Below are positions 22,770 to 35,811 of a stretch of DNA of 64,000 bases, one piece after another (the first letter of the stretch is position 1; each line of letters starts with the position of its first letter). The position numbers and the translations under genes are program-made. The DNA is taken from NCBI GenBank assembly GCA_039654915.1, contig CM077599.1:14882501-14946500 (forward strand), read 5' to 3'. Source of the stretch: Aquilaria yunnanensis (taxonomy: Eukaryota; Streptophyta; Magnoliopsida; Malvales; Thymelaeaceae). Under the pieces are notes generated by a model. The model was not told where the DNA came from. It ran no database searches and worked only from the letters and a program-made list of their open reading frames with translations.

Positions 22770-24677
22770 TGTAACAACGTGATTTTTAGGAGTTGTCACC
22801 AATCAGTTTTACCTAGGTCAATTAGATACCTATTATGGTCTGCGAGAGATTTTAAGATTGTGAGTCGGTTACGCTTAAATAACCTCATTAAAGCGCTCGG
22901 AAATTGATACCATAAGGTTCAGTTTTATCTTTTCCTAAATCTTTATTTCTTAACCTATTCTTTGATTGAGAGTGATTTTTATTTAATTTAATTCCAAACC
23001 GTGAGGTCAATTGGATACCTATTATGGTCTGTGAGAGATTTTAAGATCGTGAGTCGGTTACTCTAAAATAACCTTATTAAAGCACTCAGAAATTGATACC
23101 ATAGGGTTCAGTTTTATCTTTTCCTAAATCTTTATTTCTTAACCTAGTCTTTGATTGAGAGTGATTTTTATTTAATTTAATTCCAAATCGTAAATCTTAT
23201 GAAACTAATCGGATATGAAATCTTAGATTGCCTAGAAATCTCGGGACGTTACCAAATCCACCAATAATTTGAAAGGAACATCTTGTTCTAAGCCGTGAGT
23301 CTTACCAAACCAATCGGGTTCAAACGAATAATTCATCTTAAGATTTTATCAAATCACCAAAAACAGATCCCAAAAAATTTAAATGTTGTTTAATCAATAA
23401 TTTGTGCACATTAGATGCATTACGAGAATCAAAATTAAACTATTCTAAAATTAAAAAATAAAGAGATAAACCGAGTTAATATACTACATTGGAGCCCTAT
23501 ACAAAGTTGATGGTTAGGTTTGATGCATAGTCAAACAAACTAATAAATAAGAAGAAAGATAAAAAAACAAACAATGAAAAGCTTGTTGTTAATGGCCTAT
23601 TCGCAAAAAGAGAAACTGAAGAGGACTGAAGAGGATTTTTACGCATAAAGTTGTTGAGTATGTCAGATCGAATCCGGGTCGGGTACTAGTCGGATCGTGG
23701 GTCGCAATCCGGATATCTTCTCGTTTTTCCTCCCTTTGGCGATGTCTGGGCGAACGGTAGGTGGTGGTACGGCGTGGAGGGCGACAGCGAGGGTAGACTA
23801 GAGCAGAGGGAAGCTGAAGTGTCATGGGATGGAAGTCGAGGCGTCAGGCGGAAAAAGAAGGGCGAAGCATCGGCAACAGAAGGGGGAATAACCAGGGACG
23901 GCGTCACAATGAAAAGGTTTAGGGTTTCTGGGAAGAAAGTAGGAGAGGCTTGGGGCTAAAACTGCTGTTTAACTTTTTTTCACTAGAAGCTTAGGGTTTC
24001 GAATCGCCTCGCTTTTTTCACTTCCAAATGTGACTTATTTATACTAGAGAGACTTTAAAACATGATTAACAAGGTTTTGAGAATTTAAACGTGATCCAAA
24101 TTAGATTTGAAGAGATTAGGATATAATATGGTGAAATACCAGTTTAAGTCCAACAAAACTCTCCATCTGCCTATTCTGCCCTAAATTCTGTGTGAATTTC
24201 AATTTGACCCAAAACTTCCAAGACTTGTCAGATTAGCCCAAAACTTTGCAAAAATCACCAGATTTTTCTAGAATTTCATAAAATCGTCAGATTTGGCTCA
24301 AACTCTCTAAAATTGACAGATTTGCCCCAAATTTTCAATTTTACCTATAACTTTCTAATAAACCTCGGCTTCCACCCAAACTTTTACCTTTTACTTAAAC
24401 TGACCGTGCAAAACATTCAAGACTCCAAATTAGTACCTAAACTAGATTAACTCCTATTTTGACCCTAAATGACCATTATAAACTTTGAAAAACTCATAAC
24501 ACTAATAACAATGTAACCTAAAAGTGACTAGACCAACTAACCTTAAAATGACAAAAATGACTCAAATGTCCTAACAATTGACCAAGTTGCCCTTAAAAAT
24601 TAAAATGCCCCCTAAACTAATTTTCCTAACTTAGAACTAAACAAAAGTTAGCACCCGGACAAAATTGGGTGTCAACA
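22770..24677 (-). mobile_element. Solo LTR of a related retroelement family, reverse orientation
   Basis: Read on the minus strand it starts TGTTGACACCCAATTTTGTC, as the LTRs of the 2834-17765 element do with one change. It finishes with the same order of blocks (GCAGACCATA, GGTATC, CGATTGG-like, then a CACGTTGTTACA end). The two ends are flanked by CTACT (22765-22769) and CTACC (24678-24682), an imperfect 5-bp duplication. No internal region follows, so it is a solo LTR. A ~189-bp segment is duplicated in tandem at about 22815-23003 and 23004-23192. Much of the middle (23590-24000) is unlike the other LTRs. Confidence 0.8.
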
Positions 24678-25649
24678 CTACCTATAATATTTCCTCTGAC
24701 ACGCATTCTCTGCACCATTTGTGTTTGGCATGAAATTTAAGAAATGATGAAAATATATACTTTTTTTCAACTATACCCTTGTTTCTGTGCTTTCCCTTCC
24801 CTCTTTCACGTCTACATAACCTAACTACCTCCGGCAGCCACAGTCTCAATCCATCATCGGTCTCACTCCATCACCAATCTTACGCCATCTCCATCATCGA
24901 TTTCAGGCATTTGCTACCCTTATTGATTCGTCAATCTTACGTCATCCTCATAGCCAATCCCACACATCTGCTACCTCCGTCAATTCGCCGATCTCCAACA
25001 ATGCCCTACTGTTGAGTTGCACCCTCGCCATCAATTCCAGCGGCACAGTCATTGAATTGTCCTTCACCATTCTCTCTTCATCTCAAACTCATTGATCACT
25101 TCACACGACAGATTCTCGTCTCTACCCCTGACCAATCTTATCATCTTCGTCTCCTCTAGTCCTACCATCGCCTCTCACTTCGATCACACCCCTTTTGGCT
25201 TCCACCTCTTAGCCTTTACCTTCGTCTTCATCAAATCAATCGCTGTCGATCAGAATTCTCGGCCTCTCACTCTGATCTCAGCCTCACTTCAATCCAGCCG
25301 GTCATTGATCACACCTCAATTTTGCCGTCCATTTCATCCCTGTCCCCATTCGTCCGGTCATCATGTTGATTGCCGACACCATTGTTCGATCGAGCAGCAG
25401 ATGGAAAAAAGAACAAATGAGTTGAGTGGTGAGAGGATGAAGGGCATAATGGTAAAGTTAAATGGTAAAATTTACTTAAAAATGAAATGTTGTAAAGAAT
25501 TTGGGATAACCTAAAAAAGAATACGGCCTAAATAATATGAGACAGAGAGAGTATATGAAAGTGGAAGCGAGGGCTGTGAATGAGAAATGTTCCTTTGGTT
25601 GGGGTAAAATTGTAATTTTAGTGTTTAGGTTGTTTCTTTTGAGGCGACT
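24678..25649. other. Gene-free, C/T-rich stretch
   Basis: Two open frames here (24779-25015 and 25092-25514) are low-complexity translations of pyrimidine-rich DNA and resemble no family. No gene called. Confidence 0.4.
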
Positions 25650-26435
25650 GGGGGAGTTCGGCTCTCATTAATGTCATTAATTGGTCAAAATAACAAAATA
25701 CAGTAGCAAGTAAAAGGGAGGTTTACTGCACGTGAGGGCAAGGGGCTGAAGTTGGCCAAAATTACTGGTTATGCCACTTAGTAATTAATTGGCTCTCTTA
25801 CCTCAAGCTCTCTTTTGCAGTGTCAATGGCCTTTTTTGTGTGCAGGAGTTTAGTAACTAACTATAACCCTCCTTTGGTTCCTTTCTTCTTCGGGCACCAG
25901 CCCATCACAGCTCTTGGATTTCGCTCACAATAGTCGAATTTGACTTGTCGTTGCATTGAGTCGACACCTCATTCTCCCACATTTATTCCCCAGCCTCCTT
26001 GCAACTATGTATAATTGTTGTTCCTGGGTACAGTGAGCAATTTATCATTTATAGTCTTGTTGCCATCCATATTCAACTATTGTGGTCGTTCGTTTTTCTT
26101 TAATTTCTATAGACATTGCAATTTTGATAGTTTAATGCTTGGGCCAATCAATGATTACCATGTTGTCAAAATTTAATTTGCCCAACTTTAACTTATTTGT
26201 TCCTTCTGTTTGAGAGGAAGACTATTGGTGGCGAGTGATGAAGGCATTAATGTCAGAGAGCAAGAGGATCTATTTACGCTTATCTGTGTTTGGTGAGTTA
26301 ATGGCCAAAGGTGGTTGGTTTGCAAGTGACATACCTAGTTATTTTTGCCAACTTCAGCCCTTTACAGCAGATCCCTCTTTGATCGGCTATTTTATTTTAA
26401 CCAATTAATGACATTAACAAGAGCCAAACTCCCCC
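25650..26435. mobile_element. Non-autonomous element with ~150-bp terminal inverted repeats
   Basis: GGGGGAGTTCGGCTCTCATT at 25650 and the complement of GAGCCAAACTCCCCC at 26435 begin arms that pair for about 150 bp with mismatches and small indels, including TTAATGTCATTAATTGG and GGGCTGAAGTTGGC. The interior has no coding frame. No target duplication could be matched, so the exact ends are uncertain. A Mutator-like origin would suit the long arms, but this is not shown. Confidence 0.7.
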
Positions 26436-27163
26436 TTGGTTGTTGTAGTTTTTAATTTTTTGCATGGTGGATAAATGGGTGTTTAACACGTTGGGGAGGG
26501 TTATTAATATATTGTCATCATTGGTCTTTAGTTTCATAGGTTTGTTGGGTTGGGTCCTCCCAAATTTTTCATGGGCAAGTACATATTTAGGGGAAAATGC
26601 CTATCTTCAATTTTTTTTTGGTTTTTTTTTTTCTAAATTTAGTTCACTACTATATGTTGTATGAGGTTTATGGTGATGCTTATATCTTTCATCGTGCTCA
26701 GATAGGAGAATTTCTATGGACTCAGATGTTAGTGGTGAAAGATTAGGGGCTAAAAAGATTCTAGATTTTAATTATTGGGCTAACTCACTAATAGTTCTTC
26801 ATGACTACTTATCTTTGCATTTGAGTCATCAACCATTAGAAGGAGCCAGTTTCTGCTTGGTTACTAGGCAATTATACGTGCATAGAATTTATATAGATTT
26901 TTATTCCCCTCCTATGGACATATTCATACCTGTGGTTGTGTCTCACTTCTTATTTCCCTTTCTCCCCTTACTTCCAACAACTCAATAACAATAGAAAAGC
27001 CTTGCCCTTAGTGTGGTGCGGGTAGCCATGCTAGTATATGAATGAAACTACAATCAACACAGACATAAAATTTGAAGGACAAGTATATGTAAAGAAATAA
27101 AAAAAAAATCGCTTTTCTTCCCGATCAAGTCAAACAATCCTAAACTCTCACCTAGATTCCTCA
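26436..27163. other. Gene-free AT-rich stretch
   Basis: An unrecognised 90-aa frame at 26716-26988 is the only notable frame; it has no family features. No gene called. Confidence 0.35.
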
Positions 27164-27171
27164 CCCATAAC

Positions 27172-27833
27172 CAAGGTGTTAAATGCTGTTATCGCTAGAT
27201 ATACCGCACCCTAAATTTGTAAGGTATATTACATTATATACCGCGTCGTATGTCGTTACCATTTTCACAAGAAAATAAATATTAGAATATTATTTTAAAG
27301 TGACATAATTTGTTTAATAATTTATTTTTGCACATTTTTTATGTATTTTAATTTTTATCATCATAATTTGTCAAATATAAATAAAATATATATGAAAGAA
27401 TATATTAAGTTGGGGTAACATGCATTAAAAATCTAATTGATAAATATTATTCAACATTACAGGGACCTTCAAGCTACCACCATCCATTAAATTGTTATAT
27501 TAATTAAGAAAAGTAACAAAAAAATAAAAATAAATATTTATTTTATGATATGTGTATTATTTATATTTTAATGTTTTATATATTTATGATATTTTTTATG
27601 TAAAATGAAAAAAATAGCTGTAAAAAATAAAATACCGCGGTACATATCACGTAATATTTATGGTATACTGCAGTTTTTTGACAAAATGCATACAAAAAGT
27701 GAGCGGTATGTAGTATACCGCAAAATACCATTATATACCACACAGTATAATGACAAAACGTAAAACATTTGTACCGCATACCCACGGCAAACGGTATATC
27801 ACGGTGCGGTAAACCGCGATATTTAACACTATA
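27172..27833. mobile_element. hAT-like non-autonomous transposon (662 bp)
   Basis: The ends are CAAGGTGTTAAAT and ATTTAACACTATA, imperfect inverted repeats. They are flanked by CCCATAAC (27164-27171) and CCCATGAC (27834-27841), an 8-bp duplication with one mismatch. Subterminal regions are full of short ACCGCGGTA-, GTATACCGC- and ACGGTATA-type repeats on both strands, typical of hAT transposase-binding regions. No coding capacity. Confidence 0.75.
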
Positions 27834-27841
27834 CCCATGAC

Positions 27842-28209
27842 TAATATTCTCCTATAGCGGCAAATTTAGCCTATTGACACAAAGTTTTTTAACTTCCTTC
27901 TCACCTCCCAAAACTATGGATAGTTTCAAATTTTTGTAACATTTTCATGTTCAGTAAATTATTTTATAACATTATTATTCAAACTATTATTTTAACATTC
28001 ATTTTTTTTTCAATTTTTTCAAATTAAGCGCATAAAATTAAGGGCAAATGTGAAAAATATCACATAAAATTTTTCCATTTTCTTAATTCATGCGCTAAAC
28101 CAAGTGGTTCAATCAATATAAGATGAAGTATTAAGTACCACAATTTATAATGGTAAATTATTTATTGCTGTTAATGTGGTATAAAATACACATTTTTAGA
28201 TTGTGTTAA
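27842..28209. other. Short AT-rich spacer between two transposons
   Basis: No feature seen. Confidence 0.4.
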
Positions 28210-28217
28210 TTTATCAC

Positions 28218-28945
28218 TAAGGATGATAGTGGGTAGTTTGAAATTCACAACCTGCGGATACCCGATTGATGGATTGCAAATACTTAGTGAAAATTGCACT
28301 CGTCTGTCTGTTATTGATTTTAGTTTTACCCTGTGGGTAGACCTGCCACACCCGCAACTTGCTACAATTTTCTTTTGTCTGTTAATGACATAACTGTAAC
28401 TTTTCAAAATAATTGACTAATAAAAAAATAAGTAACTCAAGTGATCAGAATGTAATTTACCAAATAATGTAAACTTAAACCCTATATTATTTTCACTTTA
28501 CGCCACTGCTTGTTCTTCTTATTCACTCACCTACTTCGTTCATTCTCTCATTTTCTTTACCGCTTCTTCTCTAATCTTCTTCTTCCATTTTCTTCTTTAT
28601 CCCTTTTTCTCCCATCTTCTTTGCCCCTTATTCTATCATATTCTTCGCCTTATATTCTCTAAAACTTAAATTCATCTTCCCTTTTTTTATCATTTTTTTT
28701 ATGCACCAATCGACAATCTCAGAACCACTGGAATGCTGCCTTTCCTATTAGCCACCGACGCCAATTGAAGGATAGATGAAGAAGAGAAGTATGGAAATAG
28801 TTGCTTCCATTATTTCGTGGGTAATCCATGGGGAGCCCATTATGCACGCGTGACGAGCACAAGTATTAGTTTTCATCCGATAGGTCTAACGGGTGGGTGG
28901 TGGGTGTAATAGATCCACATCTAATCTGCCCCATTGTCATCCCTT
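28218..28945. mobile_element. hAT-like non-autonomous transposon (728 bp)
   Basis: Flanked by a perfect 8-bp duplication, TTTATCAC, at 28210-28217 and 28946-28953. Terminal inverted repeats are TAAGGATGATAGTGGG and CCATTGTCATCCCTT. Subterminal parts carry the CGGATACCCGAT and ACCCACCCGTTAGACC-like strings common in plant hAT elements whose ends read GGGATGACAATGGG. No coding capacity; pyrimidine-rich centre. Confidence 0.85.
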
Positions 28946-28953
28946 TTTATCAC

Positions 28954-29911
28954 GGTACCAAAATTGTGCAGGCCTCATGTCAATCAATGTTTCGCAATGA
29001 ATCACAATCGCCACAAACCATCAAATAATCAAGTTTCAAATTTAATATTGGATAAAATTGAATAGATAATTTAGGGTATTGAAGAAATGACTCCAATCTA
29101 GAAATTGAGCATGGTCCATCTAATAGTTCTTCTAAATTGCTTGGAATTTGGATAATTTTGAAGATATGTACACATATTATAGTTTTCAGATTAATTGTGC
29201 CACATTTTGCAACTAGTTGGTCTAATCCAGATCATATATGTGATAACATTATATGGTAAATGAAATAATATAAAACACAGATCATGTGCCGGAGTTTCTA
29301 AACTTTGAACTTAGTAACGAACTAACGTGCAACTATCAAATTATAGATGAGAATATTGAAATGACACACGCTTAAAGTCCATAAATAAAAGTCTTGTGAA
29401 CATAGGACATATTGTAAATATAAAGCAACAATCAAAATCTTAGAATGATGATTAAGGTTGGTGATTGATAGTATGATACAAAGCAACAATCATCCTTTGT
29501 TCCTCTTATCCTCCTCCTTGTGCAAATATGAAAAATACCAGAAAACCAAAAAAGCAGACGCAAAGGCAATACTATAGAGAACAAGGAATTCGTGTATAAG
29601 ATCTTATTTTAATGGGGGCTAAATTTTCTAGTACGTTTCTCATCAGCATATTTGGCAGCAAATTTGCTATTTCTTCGAAAGAAACCGGAACGACCGTAGA
29701 CGTGATTCGCATATTCGTAAAAGGTTTTTCCTTTTTGTCTTAGAAAAAATTTCACAAAGCGTAGTCTTCCAAAATTTCTTCCATTCAATCAACTTGTTGT
29801 TTGCCGAAATCGCCATTTTTGTGCTCCCGCCAGATTCACCCAGCAATACCAAATCACCGCCAACAAAAGACATCTCTCCTTCCGAATCCAAACGTGTAAA
29901 ACAAGAAAAGT
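28954..29911. other. Intergenic DNA and probable promoter and leader of the SERAC1-like gene
   Basis: Mostly AT-rich. The last ~150 bp before 29912 become C-rich, as in the first exon, and probably belong to the 5' leader. No TATA box was assigned. Confidence 0.4.
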
Positions 29912-32900
29912 ATGCTCCGCCTCTCTTACAGAGCCCGCTGTTGTTATCGTCTTCTCCGTCATCCCCGCCGTCTCTCTTCATTATCCAAAAACTCCGTCGA
30001 ACCCCCCATCACCCTCCAAAATCCCCCTTCCCCCTCCTCCTCCCTTCCGCCGCCGCAAATCCTGCAGAGATCCCTCTCTCATTCAACTAGCGCCGCCTCC
30101 TCCCGATATCTTACCAGAAACTCCGCTCTCGCTCTGTCCGCCGCCGTCGCAGTTGCGTCGTACGCTTTTCTTTCCAACTATAACACCAATCAAAACCCTA
30201 ACCCTAGCGCTTTGTACTCGTCCATCGAGCACGCTGTCCACCGATCGAACGAATCCGTCAAGAGGATCCTCCACCACGCTCGGCAGACTGGCGTCGCAGC
30301 CTCTGTGCTGTGGCAGTCTTTGAGGTCGGTGCTCTCCTCGGCCAACCACGAGGTACGAGCGGGGTTCGAGCTGCGGGTGGCCTCGTTGCTTGCTGACATA
30401 GCCTCGGCCAATGCCGGTCGCAGGGACGCGCTTGTCAGGGCGGGTGGCGGAGCGGTTGTGGATTGGCTGCTGGAGACCGTGTCGGTGGCTTCCGAGGGGT
30501 GTGGGACACAGGCAGAGGCTGCCCGGGCGCTGGCGTACTTACTGGCAGATCCTGACGTGCGAAATGAAGTGCTTGGGAGACCTGGAGCTGTGCCCAATTT
30601 GTTGAAATTCATTTTTTCGTGTCAGCCTCAGAATCAATCCAAAAAGGTAAAAAAAAAAACTCGTGTTTTGTTGTCTGGCCTTGGAATTATATTGTGATGG
30701 ATGCCATTTATGGTTTATTTTTGGTGATGGAGAGATTAGTGTTTGATACAACGGACAGGGTTGTAGCTGCACCCTGCTTTTGGGTGCTTATTTGTTGAGT
30801 ATTACCATTAATATGTAGTTTTTGTGTGGGAGCAGCATTCGAGGCGTAGTTCATTCAGTGTTTCTGATTCTTTAAAAGGTAGGAGCATGCTTGTGACGGC
30901 CATTATGGATATTGTGACATCCAACTTTGATAGTGCGGAGAAGGCATTAATGAAGCCATTGCTACCAGCAAATGCTGAAACTAGAGATATTGCAGCAGCC
31001 ATTCAGGTTATTGAAGAAGGTGGCTTGCATTTGGACAAGTCAAAGAGGAATAAGGAGGATGAAGATGTTGGGAGAGGAAAAGGGATTGGGATCAAGATCC
31101 TTGAAGGCACAACAACTCTTGGTCTTGCTAGAACGGATGCACTGATGGAGGTTCCTGCTCCAGCTCCACTGGAGTCGGATAAGAATACTGCAAAAACCCT
31201 TTCTTTGCTAAATAAACATGATTGTTCAGTAGCACAAGCCAAATTTTCTTCTTCAGTTGTTCCTGGTCTTTGGGATGATTTGCATTCTCAACATGTTGCT
31301 GTGCCCTTTGCTGCATGGGCCTTGGCCAACTGGGCGATGGCATCAGAAAGTAATAGATCTCATATTCATGATCTGGATAAAGACGGAGGTGCTGTCATGA
31401 CTGCCTTACTGGCCCCAGAGAGATCTGTGAAATGGCACGGCTGTCTGGTTGCTCGGTTGTTGTTAGAGGATTGTAATTTTCCTTTAAATGATTCTGTCTC
31501 TGATTGGGCTTCAACACTTCTTTCAACTCTTTCTCAAGCAAGTAAAAATGATGACATATCTTTAGTTCAGATGGCTTTATCTGCATTTTTAGTTTCTGTT
31601 GAGAGGAGCCCTGGAGCCCAGAAAGTAGTCATGGGAAAGGGCCTCCAACTGATGAGAGATGTCACAAAAAGGACTTCTACACATCAGAAGGTTCAAGAAT
31701 CGTTGGCAAAGGCTTTAGAGTTGTTGTCTACTGGGGACCTGCGTTTATCTCTTGAAGAAAGTCAGAAATGGTCTGGCATTTTGCTTTCCTGGATGTTTGG
31801 TAAAGTCTACTCTGTTCCCATCCGTTCTTCAGCCACAAAAATTCTTTCATGTATTCTTGAAGACTATGGTCCATACTCTGTGCCGATATCTCAAGGATGG
31901 CTTGCTCTTCTGTTAGATGATGTCCTAAGTTCCAGCAAGATGTCAGCATCTACTAAAGCAAGCACTCAGCCTAAGACTGATAATAAACTTAGGGTATGTA
32001 CATATCAAAGGCCTTTCAAATCCCCATTTTTCATTTATTTGTTCTAATTTGTTGGTGCTTACCTCTTCTTATATGTTTCAGACTCAAATAGATCAGTCAG
32101 TTGCACAAATTACAAATCAGTTGGTAGTTTCTGTTGTTAATCTTGCTGGAAATCAATTAGGAACAAGCACTGATTCTCAGGACTCATTCCCTCTTGCGGA
32201 TCTTCTCACTCTGGAGCCTTTTGCTGGACCATATAAAAATTTCAAGAAGGATAATCCCCCAAAATTTGATGTTGCTGATGCTGCATCAGCAGCACTGAAG
32301 GGGATCAAATCACTGGCCGAGATTTCTGCTGAGGATTTTTTATGTCAGAACAAAATCACTGATTTTGGGGTTTTGTGCTTATTAAGACGTTACCTGTTAC
32401 GTGACGACTATGAGAAATTGGCAGCATTCGAGGCTTATGATGCTAGCAGGACCCATGAAGCGCAGGAAAGAGTGCCAAGTAATGCTGATGAATCTTCTCC
32501 TAATCCGAATGGTCCATCTAGCCTTCGAGTACCGGATACAGCTCACATCCGAAGGCATGCAGCTAGGTTATTAACTATCCTCTCAGTCCTTCCAAAAGTA
32601 CAGAAGTTAATCATGGAAGATGAGACTTGGTGTAAATGGCTTGAGGACTGTGCTGCTGGAGAGATTCCTGGTTGCAGCGACCTAAAAGTACGAAGTTATG
32701 CTAGGGCCACATTGTTAAATGTATTTTGTGATCAGCAAAGTGATAAAAACTCATTAAGTGGAGGCGCTGCTGACACTACTGGTGCAAAGAGAGCCAATGG
32801 TTGTCCACATTATGGTGACAAGATGTTTTTGATTAATCCTGAGCTGCCTCATTGGAAATGTCCTGAAAGCCAAGATCAATCTACTGTCCAGGAGGGTTTT

Positions 32901-35811
32901 TTCCCTCTGGACAAGGTCAGTTTGACTGGCAGTAAGAACACACCCAATGCTGATGATTCATGTATAACTTCTGAAAATTGTAGAAATAGTTCTAGCTCCG
33001 AGTTCCCTCCACTGGATGTTGTCTTTGTGCATGGTCTCCGTGGTGGCCCATTCAAAACTTGGCGCTTGGCAGATGACAAAACCTCCACGAAGTCTGGCTT
33101 GGTCGAAAAGATTGATGAAGAAGCCGGAAAGCTAGGTACATTCTGGCCAGGTGAATGGCTTCCAGCTGATTTTCCTGAAGCCCGCATATTTTCACTTAAA
33201 TACAAGGTCTGGTTGAATCTCATGATGATGGTAGTTTAAGAGATTTCTTATTCAACCAAGACTTACTCAACTTTGTCTCCTGTCCATTTTGGAAGGTTTC
33301 ACATGTCATGTGATGTTAGAAAATATAGAATTTTAAGGTTATTGTTTAGATCTTATGCTATGTTTAACCAATTATTTTTCTACTTGTCAATGCAGACAAA
33401 TCTAACTCAGTGGTCTGGAGCTAGCCTGCCTTTGCAGGTATGGCCGATAAACCATTTTTTTGCCACATTTGATTTTGATGTCTTGTGCTTGCAATTTCTT
33501 TTATTGGTTTTTGATTTGTTGGCCTTGAGGTGTTCATACTAGAACATAATACTTATAGTTGTGTAGTTTCTATTCCCCTCCACTGGTAAATATTCTGCTG
33601 GGAACAATGCCAAAAATCTTTGTTGCTGTAAGGCTTTGGGAGTTATTATTATTATAAATAATATTTTTGGGTGTTAGTTACTCCAACAGTTTGTACAATT
33701 GCAGGTTGTAAGCCAAGCAGGTTTTAGGCCTTCTTCCAACACCAGATTGTACCTTTCAAATTTTCTTATGTCCTTTTTGATGCGTTGCACCACCTAATTA
33801 TCTACAAAAATTAACTCTCTTACCAATATGAATACTTTCTATTTCCCATTTCCTCAGTTGGTCATACTAGTAGTATAGTTGTAATATCACTAACTACTTT
33901 AGTAACTATTGTTGGTTCGTAACTATACTAGCACACATTCAGTGGCAAATTTTCTTCATGTAAAACCTGCTTGATTCAGATAGAATTGGAATGCCCTGTC
34001 TTTGCTACAGAACTTTCGGTGCACAAGCCAACTTGGAGTAGAAAAGAGCTTTTTAGTACTAGTAGGATGAGTCTTCATTCTCGCTTCTCAATCTATCAAT
34101 TGGGCGTCTCTCTGACTACCTCTACCAATAAAGCATCAACTCTCATTGCCCCACTCTTAACTCAATTTCAAGCTATCTGAAAAGTAAAAATGGATACCAA
34201 CCTGGACTTGCAAGAAAGAGTTGTTACTCAAGTTGCTTGTCTCTAGCAACACTGGCTTATTACAATGGCCCATTTTGGAATCTGTTAAAGTTATTTGACA
34301 TCATAATTTTGTTGCATGGCATCTATCTTTTGGTATATGACCTCTAGCGCGTATTTAATTTTGGCTGATATCCTTGTATGCCTGTAATTGCACAGGAAGT
34401 CAGCTCCATGCTGTTGAACAAACTTGTTGCTGCAGGCATTGGGGATCGACCTGTTGTGTTTGTGACTCACAGGTTTGAATTTAAGTTGCTGGTGGATGTA
34501 CATTAATTCCTAGTTCTCTGATTAGGTTGTTATTCAGAGAATAGAAAAAGAAATTGTGACTTTGATTGTACTAACATTGAATTTTTAGGTTTCTTATTTA
34601 GATATAGCAGAGTTTGTGTGTCTAAGGTGTCCGACATGTTTTCTGATAAACATACTTGTACAAAAGGAAAAAAAAAAGTCTCAAGTGCACATCTTGCTCT
34701 TAAATGCAGCATGGGGGGCCTGGTTGTCAAGCAGATGCTTTTCAAAGCTAAGGCTGAAAACATTGAAAACTTGGTTCAGAACACTGTAGGAGTAGTAAGT
34801 GCTCAATTTCCAATGCATTTTTCATTCTTCCGTAATTTCAACTATTGGAGCTATGTTCATCTTTACCTTTTTGTCACTAACTTTGGCAGTTTTTATCTTG
34901 AAAACCTTCATGTGCGGTCTGTAAATTGATAGTAGTAGTATATTTCAATGATATGGCTTTGGGTTTTGGTCAGGTCTTCTATAGTTGCCCACATTTTGGC
35001 AGTAAGCTTGCGGACGTGCCTTGGCGAATGGGTCTTGTTCTTCGTCCTGCACCAACAGTTAGTATATGAATGAACTTTCATCTTTAAACCATATAAGAGC
35101 TGTTTTTTAGAAAAAGTTGAAAACCCATAATGATTGTGTTTACTTGTGTATTTTTTCGGCCTTGGCAAATGATGTATTGATTGCATAGATAGGGGAGTTA
35201 AGAAGTGGATCCCCCAGGCTCATAGAATTGAATGACTTCCTTCGCCATATTTATAAGAAAGGCATGGTTGATGTTCTTAGTTTCTGTGAGGTACATGTAC
35301 ATCTGGCATCAAATTTTCTCTTGGTCCTTTTCCCCAGTGCACGTGGGGGATGTATTTGCAATCAGGTGAGTCTCAACTCTCACGCATGGTGGTTTTGCAG
35401 ACCCAAGTGACTCCAATTGTTGAAGGGTACGGAGGATGGGCTTTACGGATGGAAATTGTGTCAATTGAATCTGCATATCCTGGATTTGGTGAATTAGTTG
35501 TAAGTATTGATTCTGAGTCATAATCTTGTTGTTTTCAAATGAAAGATTTTTTTTTCTTTCACCAGAACACCACACAAGAGCTGCAGATGGATAAGATATG
35601 GGACGAGAGAAAAAATGGAAGTAACAAAGAAAAAGGTGCTGAAATTTCTTGGATGCTGATTTGTGTTTTGATTGCAATTTTACTGCTGCAACAGGTTTTA
35701 GAGTCGACAGACCATATAAATTCGTGCAAACCACTGAATCGGGCAGATCCTTCATACACAGAGATAGTAGAGTTCCTGCGGAAGCTCAAAAGCTCACATG
35801 TTAAGTACTAA
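29912..35811 (+). CDS. SERAC1-like protein: armadillo-type repeats plus alpha/beta-hydrolase domain
   Basis: Ten exons: 29912-30646, 30836-31993, 32082-33206, 33396-33437, 34396-34472, 34710-34794, 34974-35057, 35189-35290, 35401-35499 and 35695-35811. All borders are GT-AG and phases agree, giving 1207 aa. The N-terminus is Arg/Ser-rich, like a mitochondrial presequence, followed by a hydrophobic segment (about 71-88, ALALSAAVAVASYAFLS). A long helical region follows, then a lipase-fold domain with VFVHGLRGGPFKTW near 942-955, a THSMGGLVVK nucleophile elbow near 1044-1053 (threonine replaces the usual first glycine) and FYSCPHFGSKLAD near 1062. These are SERAC1 family marks. In animals SERAC1 acts in phosphatidylglycerol remodelling at mitochondria; the plant role is less clear. 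The nucleophile elbow is split between exons 5 and 6. Confidence 0.92.

Noticed and set aside
24779..25514. Two plus-strand frames of 78 and 140 codons
   Set aside because: Serine/leucine/proline-rich translations of C/T-rich DNA with no recognisable domain, intron signals or homology that I know.
30083..30612. Long minus-strand frames across exon 1 of the SERAC1-like gene
   Set aside because: GC-rich antisense shadows of a well-supported plus-strand exon.
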